DNA of 64,000 nt. Source: Aurelia coerulea (taxonomy: Eukaryota; Cnidaria; Scyphozoa; Semaeostomeae; Ulmaridae). Under the pieces are notes generated by a model. The model saw only the letters and a list, made by a program, of their open reading frames with translations. It had not been told where the DNA came from and searched no databases. The position numbers and the translations under genes were made by a program. Positions 52,536 through 64,000 of the stretch are shown here, piece after piece (the first letter of the stretch is position 1; each line of letters opens with the position of its first letter). The stretch lies in NCBI GenBank assembly GCA_039566865.1, contig CM076949.1, positions 620,001 to 684,000 of the forward strand, written 5' to 3'.

Positions 52536-53723
52536 TGTAGGCCTCAATGCAGGACGCACATTTAGTTCCTCTCAGTTTTATGTGATCTTTATCATTGCTG
52601 AAAAAGGATGTAAGTTTTGGTAGATATTACATCTGCTCAATACAAAAAACATAGTTTTGGATATCTTTTAGATGGCATGCTGCCAGACTCAAAGTGCACA
52701 CACAAGTGTTCAAAGTGCACATGGAAGATGTGCACCTGGCTATTGTTTTAAAAACAATGACTTTATCATTGTTTCTTTGGTTATACTTGAAATTGCGCAT
52801 GGAAGATCTTCCGGGTGCGCAACATAAAATGCACTTTGGCAACACTGTCTTTATCACATGAAACATTAAAAATGACATCAGCTTTGCTTGATGATATGCG
52901 CAAAAAGTACTCTACTGGTCTGGTGCTTTGATCCTTTTTTTGGCAACAGTATGCGTGCAAAAAATGGAAATTATTTTTGCTTACTATAACTTAAAGTTGT
53001 CATTATTAACATTTGATCTGTATTTTTAACGATTCAAAATAGGAAGTAGATCGAGCTAAAATTGGGCCCAAAAAAAGTAAAGTTTGCTGTTGTGTTGGTT
53101 TGGTGGGGTTTTGTTGATTGTACCTGTAAATATTGTCAAAAGAGAGGTCGATTTCGGTCTCAGTGCCTGACAAAACAAAGAACTGTCCTTTATCATACCT
53201 ATGTCTTCATGTTTTGGAGTCTTCTCTTTCACAGATCATCCAATAAAGCATCAAACAAGAAGAGTCTTCCGCGATCTAGGCCCATTCTGTCACAAATTTG
53301 TCACATGACTTGTTTTTTATAACAGCCTCAGTTTGGTTCAAGTTCTTGGAAAAGAGAGTAGCAGCCTACGCAGCCTCAGCTGACAGCTTGGTCTATTCTC
53401 CTGTCCTAAAATATTGGCAGGATTTTTGACCATTCCCAGAATTTCTAGTAAAAATTAGGCTGTAATCCCAAAGGATTTCTGCTGTGTACATCCTGTACTT
53501 GCCTTGGATAGTGAAGGCCTCAAGAAAGAAAGATATTGCCGTTGTTGTCCAACTTAATTTTTTGGCTGATAACTGCGAAGGCGCTTTGTTGACCTCACCA
53601 AGGAGACAAGGGAAGGAGACTGGGAATACAAAGATGGCTGAGTGATGACTGTTTCCCGCGAAAGCTTCAAAGACTTCAAAGGTTCACGCTGGGTCTACAA
53701 AATCGTAGATTTAGTGTTTCTAA
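52536..53723. promoter_or_regulatory. Divergent GSAP / STYXL1 promoter region (1.2 kb)
   Basis: Both 5' ends face this interval, so it should hold both promoters and UTRs. I see a CTTCCGG ETS-like site (52808-52814) and repeated GTGCAC words near 52700-52735. The palindrome-like AAACAATGACTTTATCATTGTTT lies near 52750. None is proven. A small upstream ATG (52562, MCVLH then stop) overlaps the GSAP leader out of frame. Confidence 0.4.
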
Positions 53724-56700
53724 ATGATGGCAGAAACAGAAGTTGCTCTAAAGATAGAGGGAATGGAAACTGCAAAGATAGAAGGGCTGGAAGCGGCGGC
53801 TGCTGAAGAAATGGAAGAAGACGAAGCTGCTGCAAAATGTAAAGGAGTGGAATTACTAGAACCAACAGAATTATACAATATTCTTAACAATAACCAGGTA
53901 TAAAATGGAGAAAGCTCTTTATTTCATCTCTGTGTGGTTAAAATTTTCAGGCCGTTATTTTCTTGTTTCTGGATTGGGATGGGCTCAACTTGCCAGTCAA
54001 GCATTCCTTGCTGCTTTTGCGGAAGGTCTTCCCCATGTCACTTTGGCTAGAACAATAGAGTCTATTTTTGGGTTAATTTTTTCACCTGCACACAAAAAAC
54101 AGCAGAGAAAGAGCAAGTACAGTCTGGGGCTCAAGGTGGGTGCCGATGGGCAGGTGTGCAGAGTATGGCACTTGCAAACAAGACATTTTCGATAGGCTAT
54201 TCAAAGTAGAAAACAGAGAACAAAGGAAATTTCCTTATTCCCACCGTTTGCAGACTGGCTGATGAGTTCAGCTGGGTTTGAACTTATAGGAATTACAATT
54301 TTTCCACTGACCATAAACTGGATGGGACAGAAAATTATATTTGATTGATTAATCTCAAATTGAAGCATTGTAAACCCCATGATATAGCCATGCATGTTCT
54401 TTTTCACAGAGGATCTACAAAAGAGGTATGGTGATTTATGCCAGAAACTCTATAGGCTATCTGTCTCTGATCAGGTCTTAATGGATCCTGGACACCTGGT
54501 TCACAAACCAGGTTCGCAGGTGCTTTGTAAAATAGAGTACCCTTGTTTCTTTATTATGTTTGGCACAAATTTCAAAACCCCAAAGGTTTTATCAGGATAT
54601 GTATGTATGTACGTATGTATCGTTTGCCACAATTAAAATGTATCTACAGGTTTATAATATAGAAATAGATACAATACAATAGGTTAAAAGCGTAAAGATA
54701 AACACCCCTAATTGCAGTGGCAGGGATAGCATTAAAAGGTCAAGCTGACCGTATTTCCATAATGGTCCCCTTAGAGGTGCCGGTATGACGTAGCAAAAGA
54801 AACACATAACAAAAGGAAAAAACATGGTCCGTAAGACGACACCATGATCAGGAGAGATGATACCGTCTTAGTAGAAAACAGCTATGTCATCTATGCCATC
54901 TGTCTCTGAATTTGTTTGTTTTTTCTTTTTTGTAGGGAAGTAGATATCCAATGTTGAGTGATCCAAATTATTTGCTTTTGTATGGTAAGTTGCAAGATCT
55001 TTTTTATTTCTGTGTGGGGTAAATTGTTTTGTCAACCTGAAGGAGTAATTTAAAGTCAAATTGATAGCTGGATGTTACCCCATTGTGCAAACTCCAGGAA
55101 TTTCATTTTTCATTGTCAGTGGTCAAGTTCCCCACGCTTGGCTAGAAACTTGCATAGCATGCCTCTCCCTTGTAGCCTTAACATGTAACAACTGTAAATG
55201 GTCATACAGACACAACCCAATCCAGGTTTAAAATCCTCCAACACACCTTGTCCTTTCAGATCATCTTCCCCACCCCTGGGATCACATGTGGATTAAGTTC
55301 AGGTACCAGTTTGACTACAAAGACATCCCAAATGGTTTTGGTGCTCACATAATAGTGTTAGTAAATTTTGAGAGGTTAGTTAACTCAAGCACCGATCTGT
55401 AATTTAATTTCTTCTTTGTTACTTCTAGATGTACGAGTCCTAAAGGAGTATGCAGAGGATCACATTGTAACAGCTAAACGGGTCAAACGAGTAAGTATGA
55501 AAATATCATTTTAATCACCCTTAAGAAAAACTTCAGCTTGTAACATGCTTGTGCAAGCTTGACAGAAGCATGATTTTGGCTTGAAGGAGCTTGAATTGAG
55601 TATGTTGACAAAATTTTTACCAGTTTGCACGTATGAGTAGAGCTTGATCAAGCTTGACAATAATCCAATTCTAGAATTATTCTCAAACATACCACAATCA
55701 AGCTTGATTCAGTTTGCCTTCCATTCAGAAGATGCATAAGAGGTTATAGGAAGTGATACAGCGCTCTCACGCACTCTTGCGCTCTCACGCACATTAACAT
55801 GGCAAGAATTCTTTAACAATCTTCAAGAATTCTACACATTATGATAAAGAACTCTTGAGCCATATGAAAGACCGTAAATTTGTTTAAATAAAAACTCTCA
55901 AGAAACTAAAGATAACTCCTAGGCAGGGAAACCATGTTAATGTAATGTGCACAAAGCCTTTACTTTAATTATTATTTTGTATGAATATGTCATAAAAAGA
56001 AGTGAAAATGTGTTTTCCTTAAGTTCTGTCAGTTAAGTTTATTTTCCTTTTTAATAGTACAAAGGTGGAATGTATGAACTACCAGAAGATGCAGAATTTG
56101 AGACAAAGCAAAATATTGTAGTTTATGACAACAGAACTTCAAAATTTTCAGCAAAAGGTAATGTATAAAGGGTTCTGAGTGCTCCAACCATCTTCCTGTT
56201 GCTAGTATCTAAATATTCTGCTTGTTGTTGAAAACTCGCAAGATATTATGTTATATTCTTTTGACTGTGTTTAAATGTTTAGATTTGTCAAGTGATAATG
56301 GTTTCTAATGCCAAGCACTGGGGTCACAGCTGAAGTAATTGAATTATTGATATTATCCATGATTACAAACACAGTGCCATCTCTCTTCCCCTTCCCAGTT
56401 GTTTTTCTCTTATTTCCATGCAGTTTACAGCTTTCGGTATTTTTAGCTTCAAGATCATAATTAACCGCTTATATCAAATTATTTGTTATGATTACTGCAT
56501 TGATAATTGTTTCAGCATTGATTTGTAAGTTAGATAGAATTGGAAGCTACACAAAGGGCATTAGGCTCGAAATCCGTTATGGTTCCTCTATAATGTCCTT
56601 GGCAGCTTAAATTACATTTATATTGCTATATCATAGAAATTTATCATATATTTTGAATTATGTATTACATTGCTGAATATAAATGAAATTTCTTAACCAA

Positions 56701-59700
56701 CTGGAGGACCATGCTATGAAGTTCTTCCTTTTTTCCACTTCAGAATTGCTGTATCTTTTTCCTTTAGATTCATCTGCGATCAGATTTGCAAGATTTCTTT
56801 GGGATAGTGGCAGCAAGTACACCGTCAAAGTTTTAAAAGGTGAGCGTTAAAGGGTCTGTTTCATCCAGCATGCCTTGCACGTGCCATCTCTTGGTTGGCC
56901 TTTGTTGCCGCCATTTTCATGGCCCATGAAAATGGTGGACAACAAAGGAACATCAACAGACGGCACGTGCAAGGAATGCTAGATGAAACAGACCCTTTAA
57001 AGGGGTAGTGCAAGGTTTCAAGCTTGCATTTGCAAAGAGCAAAAAAATCTAGAAATAGCCTATTCAAATCGATGCCCTACACGTGCTGTGAACAGTTGAC
57101 AGCCAAAGAAACAATTTCGCGTCTGAATATTTTCTTTGCTCTATTTATAGAGAGGCCTATTTACCATTGCACACTCCCTTTAACAAATCATCGTTTGTTC
57201 TAATTTGGTTAGAGATATGATCAACCTTTTATGCTACTTCGCCTACTGGGCTGGGTGACTTAGAAGAAATGCATGCCGCTTGAAACGCTACCAATCTCTA
57301 AATATCAAAGCATGCATGTTGATACTAGTTGAATAACCAACATGTTCAGTTAATCGAAGAATTTTTCCTGACTAAAATCGGTCACCTTTTTCCACTTTTG
57401 CAAGAGATTTTCTCGAGAAGGACCTTGGAAAGCTCTGAAACCCGGCCGAAAGTCATGGCTAAATTTCCCTAATATTTTTACCTTTTGCACGTGCTATCTT
57501 CTTGGGAGGATGGAAGAAGTCATCCCCTCTTGTGTAGCAAATGTATCCAAGAGACTTCCATTTTTTAAAGAGTATCATATGTGTGTGCTAACAAAGGCAA
57601 TTGTCATTGCTGTAAGGCAGAAACTCCAACGAAACATGATCATCATTTTCGAATTTCTTAGATATATCTTTTATTTTCTTTTTGTGTTTAGGTGGCTATG
57701 AATTGTTCAGTGCTCTGTATCCATTTCTACGTACCCATGTTAGGATGTACACCCCTCAGGTTTGTAACCCACGTCTACTTTCAGATCAGAAGCAATTTTT
57801 TACATGGCACTTCACTTCAAGATGTCCATCACTTAGCAAATATATTGTAAAAGAATTTTTGATAATCCGAGAAAAATCTTGACCATGCAAACAGTTTATG
57901 AAGGGACATCAATGGATGGGAATAACACGAACAGCAATCATGGATGCCATATTTTCCTAGACCGTGAAATTTCGTTTCATCTTTCGTTGAGTGTTTCAGA
58001 AAATGGCATCAACAGTTTTGTTTCACAAAGTGAGGTTCTAATTCCTCATTTTCTAGGAATAGGTTCTTTCACCCCGTATATTTGCCGCACCCCTGATATG
58101 GAAGACAAGATATGGAGAATAAGCTCGGCCTACCGTAAGAGCTCTATTTAGCCCCCTTGCAAATGTTGAATGAGCCCCCTACTTATATCAAATGCCAGAA
58201 GTTGCCAAAGATTTTCCATTTATTTAGCGAAACAAGTTTGCTTGTTGACTTTGGTATGGCTTGGGATAAAAACTGTGTCGAATTTGTATATTTGACTCGT
58301 AAAATTGTATGCTGATTCCCGCAAAATATTGGCCAAAAGAATGAAGCGCAATCATGGCATTTAAATCCTTGTCATTTAACTTTGTGAATAAGCCCCCCTC
58401 TCTCTAATAAGCTCCTCTCCTTTAAGGTCCCCCCAAAATTGAGTAAGCCCCCTAGGGGCTTAATAGAGCTCTTAAGATCAATGCCGATTTTTACGGTATA
58501 ATATTTGGAAACGTCACGTGGATGCAAACATGCGCACGGAAAACTCTTCAATTGTTTTATTCATGGGCATTTGCACGCGACATCTAATTTGAAACAGATT
58601 TATTTATTCACAGGAATTGGACAAGATGTTTCTTTATCCAGTTGAAATAATACCCACCTTTTTGTACATTGGAAACTACGAACAATCTCAAAGTCTGAAA
58701 GTAAACAAAGATTTGAAAATCAAAGCACATGTCAATGTTACAAGGAATAGAGATAAATTGTAAGCTGATTTGATCGCATTTACTGTATTTCTTTACTTAC
58801 ATCCAAACACCCTCTGCCCCCTCCCCCTGTCAACGGGTGTCAAAACTGAAGTCCCTCCTGCAGACATGTTGCACATTCAGTTTGATCTTTTGGCCCCCCC
58901 CCCCCCGTCCAGCAAAACTGAATGTATCAGTCGCTCAAAAAAACGGACGTCCTATGTTTTACTTTCTTTACTTGCATGATTTTTTTCACATGACACTTCA
59001 AAGTATCAAAATATTAGCCTGCGTGCAGACTTTACTTTCCGCTGCGAAGGAGAGCCAAGGCGGATAGGCTCTCCTTCGCAGTGGAAAATAAAGTCTGCAC
59101 GCAGGCTATCAAAATATCAATGAAAATATCTTGTAAAGGAATTTTTGACAACCTCAGGAAAATCTTGACCATGCAAACAATTTATAAGAGGGCTCGCTTT
59201 GAATATACGAGCTATGCTCGAATCGTCGTGCTTATTTCAATTCGCATCAAAGTGCTTATATTTTACTTTATTTACTTGTTTATCATTGTACAATTGCACT
59301 ACACGCAACACGAAGATTTTTTTAATTTTTAGGTAGCATGATATGTAACGTATCATGTGAAAATTTTTAATGGAATACAAAAAACACTTTACTGATATTT
59401 GCTCTTTTTAATGCAGTATTAAAGATTGTTTCGATGCTTTAGACGATGGGATGCTTCCAATGGTTCACGAGGTTCCTGTTTCTGACGATAAAAGTGAAGA
59501 TCTACTCTCCTCCTTCGATACTACTTGCCGTTTCATTGGTGAGTTCTTCATTTGAATCCTTCGCTACATTTTATCATTTTGCTCCCAAGGAGATGTACTC
59601 AAGACCTCAGGTATCAATATTTGAAAAATATCGATGTAATATTCTATGACCTATAGCTGAATATCTTGAAAGAAACTTTAACTACTTTGCTTTTAATTCT

Positions 59701-62035
59701 ACCATTCGAGTTTTCTGAAACCTTTAATGTTTTCGGAATTAGAGAGTTTTTCTTCTTCTTTTTTAGAATTCAAGAAATATTTTGAGGAAAAACTTAAAAC
59801 TATCGCAATTTCTAAATTGCTTGAAGAAGCAGAATAATTTTACTGTTACTGTTACTGTTTTTTTGCATGTTGCTAAGCTGGCAATGCACCTATTAGAACC
59901 AAAAGCTTGTGAGTTCTCAATGATGCATATGAAACAAGGCAATTAGTAGACCATAAAAACAGATGAATGTGAACATTTGAAATCGTATAAGCTCTTCTTT
60001 TGCTACAGTGGTACTGAACTACTGACCTTCTCTATATGTTGCTACGCTGTCAATGTTTTAGAACTAAAAACATTTCTTTTCTTTCAGATGGTCGTGACAA
60101 CGCTGTTGGTGGATATTCTGTTCTGATTTTTTCCGATTTGGGAATTAGTAGAAGTGTAACAATAGCTCTCGCATATTTGATTCATCGCAAAAAGATTTCA
60201 TTAAAGGTAATTATTTTTTTAAGCTGAAATGCTGCATTTGTATCGATCAGATGTTCAATAATAGTTGGAGAAATGAAAGTGAATGATCTAAGCTATATGG
60301 CGCAGTCTATAAACAGGACAAAGGAAAACCCCAAACACGCCATTTTTTCTTTTGCTTGCTATCATTGGGCATGCGTCGAGTTATCGAACACAAGAGACTA
60401 TTTTAAAAGCAATCTGTCCCCTATTGTTCTGACCTCAGTTGCTGCTTTATTTACCTTATTTACGCTGCAGCTAAATTCATGCATCACTGAGTCTCTATGA
60501 CCCTGATTTCTTTGGATACAGTGAATTAACACTAACTTCTGGAATATACAATAGATATCTTTATCGATTTTATTTTTCATTCATCGAAGGGGACAGATTG
60601 CCTTTAAACCACTAAGATCTAACTTTTTAACTGCAGTTATTCACTTTGATGGAAGTAAACAGTTATCGGTTTTGGGAGAAATGAGTAGAAGTTAAAATTG
60701 TTCCAGGCCAATACAGGTACAGTTGAAAAAATTGGGTTTATTTTCAAAGAGTTCTTTCAAGAGATATTTTCGTTATAACGGCATCTCTTTACGTGAAATG
60801 CAATGAATTGAATTCCTCTTATTTGTTAGTTCATTTACTGTACCAAAGTCCAATTGTTCAAGCTGAGTTAAAAAACTCTGAACAGAAAACTATTTAGTCT
60901 ACGGAAGACAGCAAACTACTATGTTTTGAGACTGCATTACGTGATAATGTAAAGAGACATCCAGGTCCAGAAAAAGTCATAGTTCCATGGGTATGAACAA
61001 GAGGAAGGGTTTTTTGTTGATGTCATATTTAAGGAAGGTTTAGTAATTTCATAAGAATCCTGCGAACATTTTGTGTTATTTTTGCAACAGTCAATGGTTT
61101 TAAAACTTTAGGGTTATAAAAAACACGGGGAACTCGAAAAATCTTGCTATTTTGATTCAATAAAAGGAGGAAGGTTTAAAAGGTTTGATTAACGAAACTG
61201 GCATCCATAGGAAGGTGGACTCCATAGGCATCGTTGTTTTCATATCTCATAAGACTGAATATCGGGTGTCCTAAAAAAATGTAAACAGATTTGGTTGACT
61301 CCAGCGATGTGAATTTAACTTTAATCAGTGGTTAATCACTCTCAAAATGTTCCTCGATAGCTAACTTGAACATAGATACCTCGCTTGTTGGTATTGGTGC
61401 TTTGAGAGTAGAAATATTAATCTTTAAAGCTCAAATTTGCGTCCACTTGCAAACCAGAGCCTTGGCCTTTTGGCCTAAGCAAATTTCTGAAGCACATCGA
61501 CTTTAAGAACTGAAATTAATGAAAACTTAAGAACTTCCCAAAGGGTGACTGGGGGGGGGGGGTGACTTATGGAAAACAGAATAACACAAGATCTAATATT
61601 GTTCAAACTTTGTCATGGTAATCGTTGATTTATGCACTTTGCCTTAAGAAATTGCTTAGGCCAAAAGGCTAAAGCTCTGGTTTGCAGGAAGAGGCAAATT
61701 TGAGCTTTCAAGATTAGCATGATTAACAAGTACCAATATCAATAAATGAGATATCTTTGTTCAAGTTAACTATTGAGAAACATTTTTAGAGTGATTAGAC
61801 ATTGTTTGAAGCTAAATTCACAGCGCTGGAATTAACCCAATCCGCATACATTTTTTTGGGACACCCGGTACATCGTCGTAACTTATTTCTTCTTGCCTTT
61901 TAGGATGCTTGGAGCCACATGCAAAGATGCAAGACCGGAGCATGCCCAAACAGATCTTTCATCGAGCAACTCGCATCTTGGGAGCATCAAGTTTTGGGTG
62001 AGAAATTAACAGATATAAACATGATCGAGCCATAA
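53724..62035 (+). CDS. STYXL1: STYXL1 homologue: rhodanese-like plus inactive dual-specificity phosphatase domain, ten exons
   Basis: Exons are 53724-53897, 54936-54984, 55429-55490, 56058-56157, 56768-56839, 57692-57759, 58614-58759, 59417-59538, 60088-60206 and 61904-62035; all are GT-AG and in frame, giving 347 residues (human 313). After an Ala/Glu-rich N-terminus not found in human, EPTELYNILNN and SDPNYLLLYDVR match the human start almost word for word. The rhodanese-like part runs to about 195, then the phosphatase part (IIPTFLYIGNYEQ ... LKIKAHVNVT) to the end, with CPNRSFIEQLASWE near the C-terminus. The phosphatase loop reads FSDLGISRS (279-287): serine replaces the catalytic cysteine, as in human (FSTQGISRS), so it is a pseudophosphatase. 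The human protein is linked to stress granules (G3BP1) and the mitochondrial phosphatase PTPMT1. A second ATG at 53727 is an equal start candidate. Confidence 0.95.
56851..56996. mobile_element. Hairpin MITE flanked by TTAA (146 bp) in STYXL1 intron 5
   Basis: AGGGTCTGTTTCATC and GATGAAACAGACCCT are inverted ends, each bordered outward by TTAA. Inner arms are complementary (GCACGTGCC / GGCACGTGC; CCATTTTCATGG / CCATGAAAATGG). TTAA targets are used by piggyBac-type elements. Confidence 0.75.
58131..58498. mobile_element. Complete N-family element (368 bp) in STYXL1 intron 6
   Basis: 'TACCGTAAGAGCTCTATTTAGCCCCCT' at the left and 'AGGGGGCTTAATAGAGCTCTTAA..TTTTTACGGTA' at the right are inverted, with a 14-base insertion in the right end. 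The interior matches the copy at 30134. Confidence 0.75.
59015..59108. mobile_element. Tiny hairpin transposon H2 (94 bp) in STYXL1 intron 7
   Basis: TAGCCTGCGTGCAGACTTTA and TAAAGTCTGCACGCAGGCTA form a perfect 20-bp inverted repeat. The stem continues through CGAAGGAGAGCC to a loop of about 8 bases. The perfect 9-bp duplication TCAAAATAT flanks it (59006-59014 and 59109-59117). Confidence 0.95.
59690..59825. repeat. S-family fragment in STYXL1 intron 8
   Basis: 'TTTAATTCTACCATTCGAGTTTTCTGAAACCTTTAATGTTTTCGGAATTAGAG' and 'AACTTAAAACTATCGCAATTTCTAAATTGCTTGA' match S1 at 8850-8970. Confidence 0.6.
61263..61868. mobile_element. Palindromic mariner-like element V (~606 bp) in STYXL1 intron 9
   Basis: 'CGGGTGTCCTAAAAAAATGT' and 'ACATTTTTTTGGGACACCCG' are inverted ends. 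Arms such as AAACCAGAGCCTTGGCCTTTTGGCCTAAGC (61450) recur inverted near 61650. It has no ORF. It ends 35 bases before the acceptor of the last STYXL1 exon. Confidence 0.82.
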
Positions 62036-64000
62036 TTTGACAGCATTTTTTCAACTATAGTATTCTTGTCTTTAAAGGTGTATAATATTAGATTATTTGT
62101 ACATATTATGAGCATTAACAAAAAATATTAAAGCGCATGTCTTCCAAATGAAATGAAACTAAATGTGTTCTTTCTAAATGTCGTTAAAAGTCGATTCAAA
62201 CAGTTTGATTTGACGGAATTTGTTCCTTGATATATAGTAGAAACTAAACAGGCAATTCTCCTACTGGGTGAGCGAAAAAAAGAATCCCCGTTTGAAACGC
62301 CACTCCTCCCTGAATATCAAAGTAATAATATTGAAAGCTGTCTTGTTTTATTGCCAATATGTTCAATTAGGTTCAGTAATTTACCCGGATTTAATCCGCC
62401 GTTCCTTCCCGTAGATATGGGAGATTTTCTACAGAAACCCCCTTCCAAAAACCTGCAGAAATGAATGAAAATAATGAGCAGCATTTCCTAGGTTTTCCTC
62501 CCTAAACATGATCACACTCACATGTGTTCATGCACGTTTTGAAGGTTTCTTGAACACCGATTTCAGTCAGGAAAATTTCAAAGTAGATTTGAACATGTCT
62601 ACCATTAAACTATACATTTGCCGATATCATTGTCTCGATATCCAGGGAGCCGTGGTCTTTCAAATAGAAATTCTTTTTATCGACTCGCCCGGTATTAGAA
62701 ATAACATTCGAATCTGACTCGAAAGACAGATCGATGAGCTTCCATCTCAATTGTCTGCATTCGAAAATCTGTGGGTTTTCAAAAAAGTGTTGCATTGCTT
62801 GGTATAAGCGTCTTTGTTTTGACAGCAAAAATCCCCGGGGGGGGGGGGGTACTTAGTATATTTGTCCGACGGGGATGTGCCGTTTTTAAGGGTATCGTTT
62901 TCACCAATTTTTTCTAGCACAAGGTATCAAAATGAGGCAATTTTTCTAGAGCAGGTTGTCAAAACATGTCAAAGGGGAATATTCTCCTAGATTGGGTCGT
63001 TTTTCGGTCACAATTCATGTTTTTGAGTATTGGAAAATGAAATCGAAACAATTTTTGCCAGCCTAAATTCCAAGGAATTGAATCCGTAAAATCGTACTGT
63101 TTGGAAAGATTCTCATAAGATATGTTCTCTTAACCAAAAGCGTTCTACAATTGTCTCAAGTCTATACATCTAAAATTCTAACTTTATAGTCTATACTATA
63201 AGCTCTATAAAAAAACTATAAATGAAATCAGCAAGAACGTTTAAAATTTGCTAAAAGTTCTCTATATAACATCTTTGTCATCTTTCATTGTAATTTAGGC
63301 CCCTTTAATCTCATCTTATCGCCAAAGCACATCAAATGGAAGATTGGCTGCTAGTGTGTGCTGGGACATTTATATAATTAGGTAACACCATGCAGTATTT
63401 GATATACAAAGCCCAGCTGCAAATCGTAAGCCGTCCTAGGCCCGTATTCATTTCAACACCATCAGTCAGAACGTTTTATTTGATAAATATTTACTGATAA
63501 TTTCTTGAGTTTTGTGATGGCAACTTTTCTAGCACAATAGACAAAATCGGCTGTTTGTTCAACCCATTTCAAGTCACGTGACCATGCTTTTTTTGGGAAG
63601 TTTTACTATTATCATTCATTCTATTCCTTGTAATCATTGGGCAAGTTATCATGGGACCCCCATGGGACGAACTATGCTAAACAATTAAAAAGTCTATCAC
63701 CTATTCCTAAGGCATCTACATACGAGCAACACCCCTTTGGATTTGGCCTTCCCATAAGGATTTGATCACTAGAGACCAGATCACCTAAACTTAATTCCGA
63801 GGATTCTTTATGCTTGGAGCATTCCTTTATCCTAGCGCCCCTGACCTATACATCGCAAAAATGGCTGCATCACACATCCCCTCCCCTTCAATCTTCTCAA
63901 TAAATCAATCAGTCTATCATTACTTCTGTATGCAATGATCCTCTGTAATCTTCTTCGACATCGAACGAATTTTTTGCAATCCTACTTTTCTAACTCGCTC
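62036..64000. other. No gene recognised downstream of STYXL1
   Basis: It is AT-rich sequence with repeat L copy 2 (62527-62690) and a G10-plus run near 62838. I found no exon with convincing splice signals. Confidence 0.45.
62527..62690. repeat. Dispersed repeat L, copy 2
   Basis: 'GAAGGTTTCTTGAACACCGATTTCAGTCAGG', 'AGATTTGAACATGTCTACCATT' and 'GCCGATATCATTGTCTCGATATCCAGGGA' correspond in order to 19567-19745. Confidence 0.65.

Noticed and set aside
52536..52559. Upstream extension of the GSAP frame
   Set aside because: The frame is open to 52559, but that codon is GTG, not ATG. The ATG at 52535 aligns with the family N-terminus.
53062..53322. 86-codon ORF upstream of STYXL1
   Set aside because: It has no motif or supporting signals and lies in the divergent promoter region.
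53905..54195. ORF in STYXL1 intron 1
   Set aside because: It lies between two well-supported STYXL1 exons, contains no recognisable domain, and its start follows directly from the exon 1 donor.

Overview
This is an AT-rich eukaryotic window with GT-AG introns, dense short DNA transposons and animal-type genes. I infer a cnidarian, probably an anthozoan. The grounds are a secreted protein with five ShK-type six-cysteine domains, a GH18 chitinase ending in an animal chitin-binding (CBM14) domain, and full-length homologues of two human genes, GSAP and STYXL1. No rRNA, tRNA gene, CRISPR array or operon was seen.

Layout. Bases 1-780 hold what looks like the acidic last exon of a + strand gene. 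Bases 2.7-6.4 kb hold a 114-bp hairpin transposon and a 3.4-kb fold-back element with 1.2-kb arms. A six-exon chitinase runs from 6984 to 12085 (+). Bases 12-26 kb are a mosaic of inverted-repeat elements, including a 913-bp element with a 9-bp target duplication inserted at the edge of a mariner-like palindrome, followed by a SINE. A nine-exon secreted ShK/Kazal gene runs from 26314 to 46868 (+). Its first intron, 11.7 kb long, contains a second large fold-back element with arm-borne ORFs. Bases 47.8-49.1 kb hold three copies of one ~180-bp element. The gamma-secretase-activating protein homologue (49215-52535, -) lies head-to-head with a ten-exon STYXL1 pseudophosphatase gene (53724-62035, +). 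The last 2 kb show no gene.

The genes do not form one pathway. The chitinase and the ShK/Kazal protein are both predicted to be secreted: one to bind and cleave chitin, the other to act outside the cell or as venom or matrix, which cannot be decided here. GSAP and STYXL1 are intracellular. Their human orthologues are, to my recollection, both on 7q11.23, so the divergent pair may be old linkage.

The most unusual non-genic content is a family of very small hairpin elements (54-238 bp). They share TAGCC...GGCTA tips and 8-9-bp target duplications but have unrelated interiors. The two large fold-back elements come next. Exon borders were set by eye from splice signals, reading frame and family similarity; no alignment or search was run.
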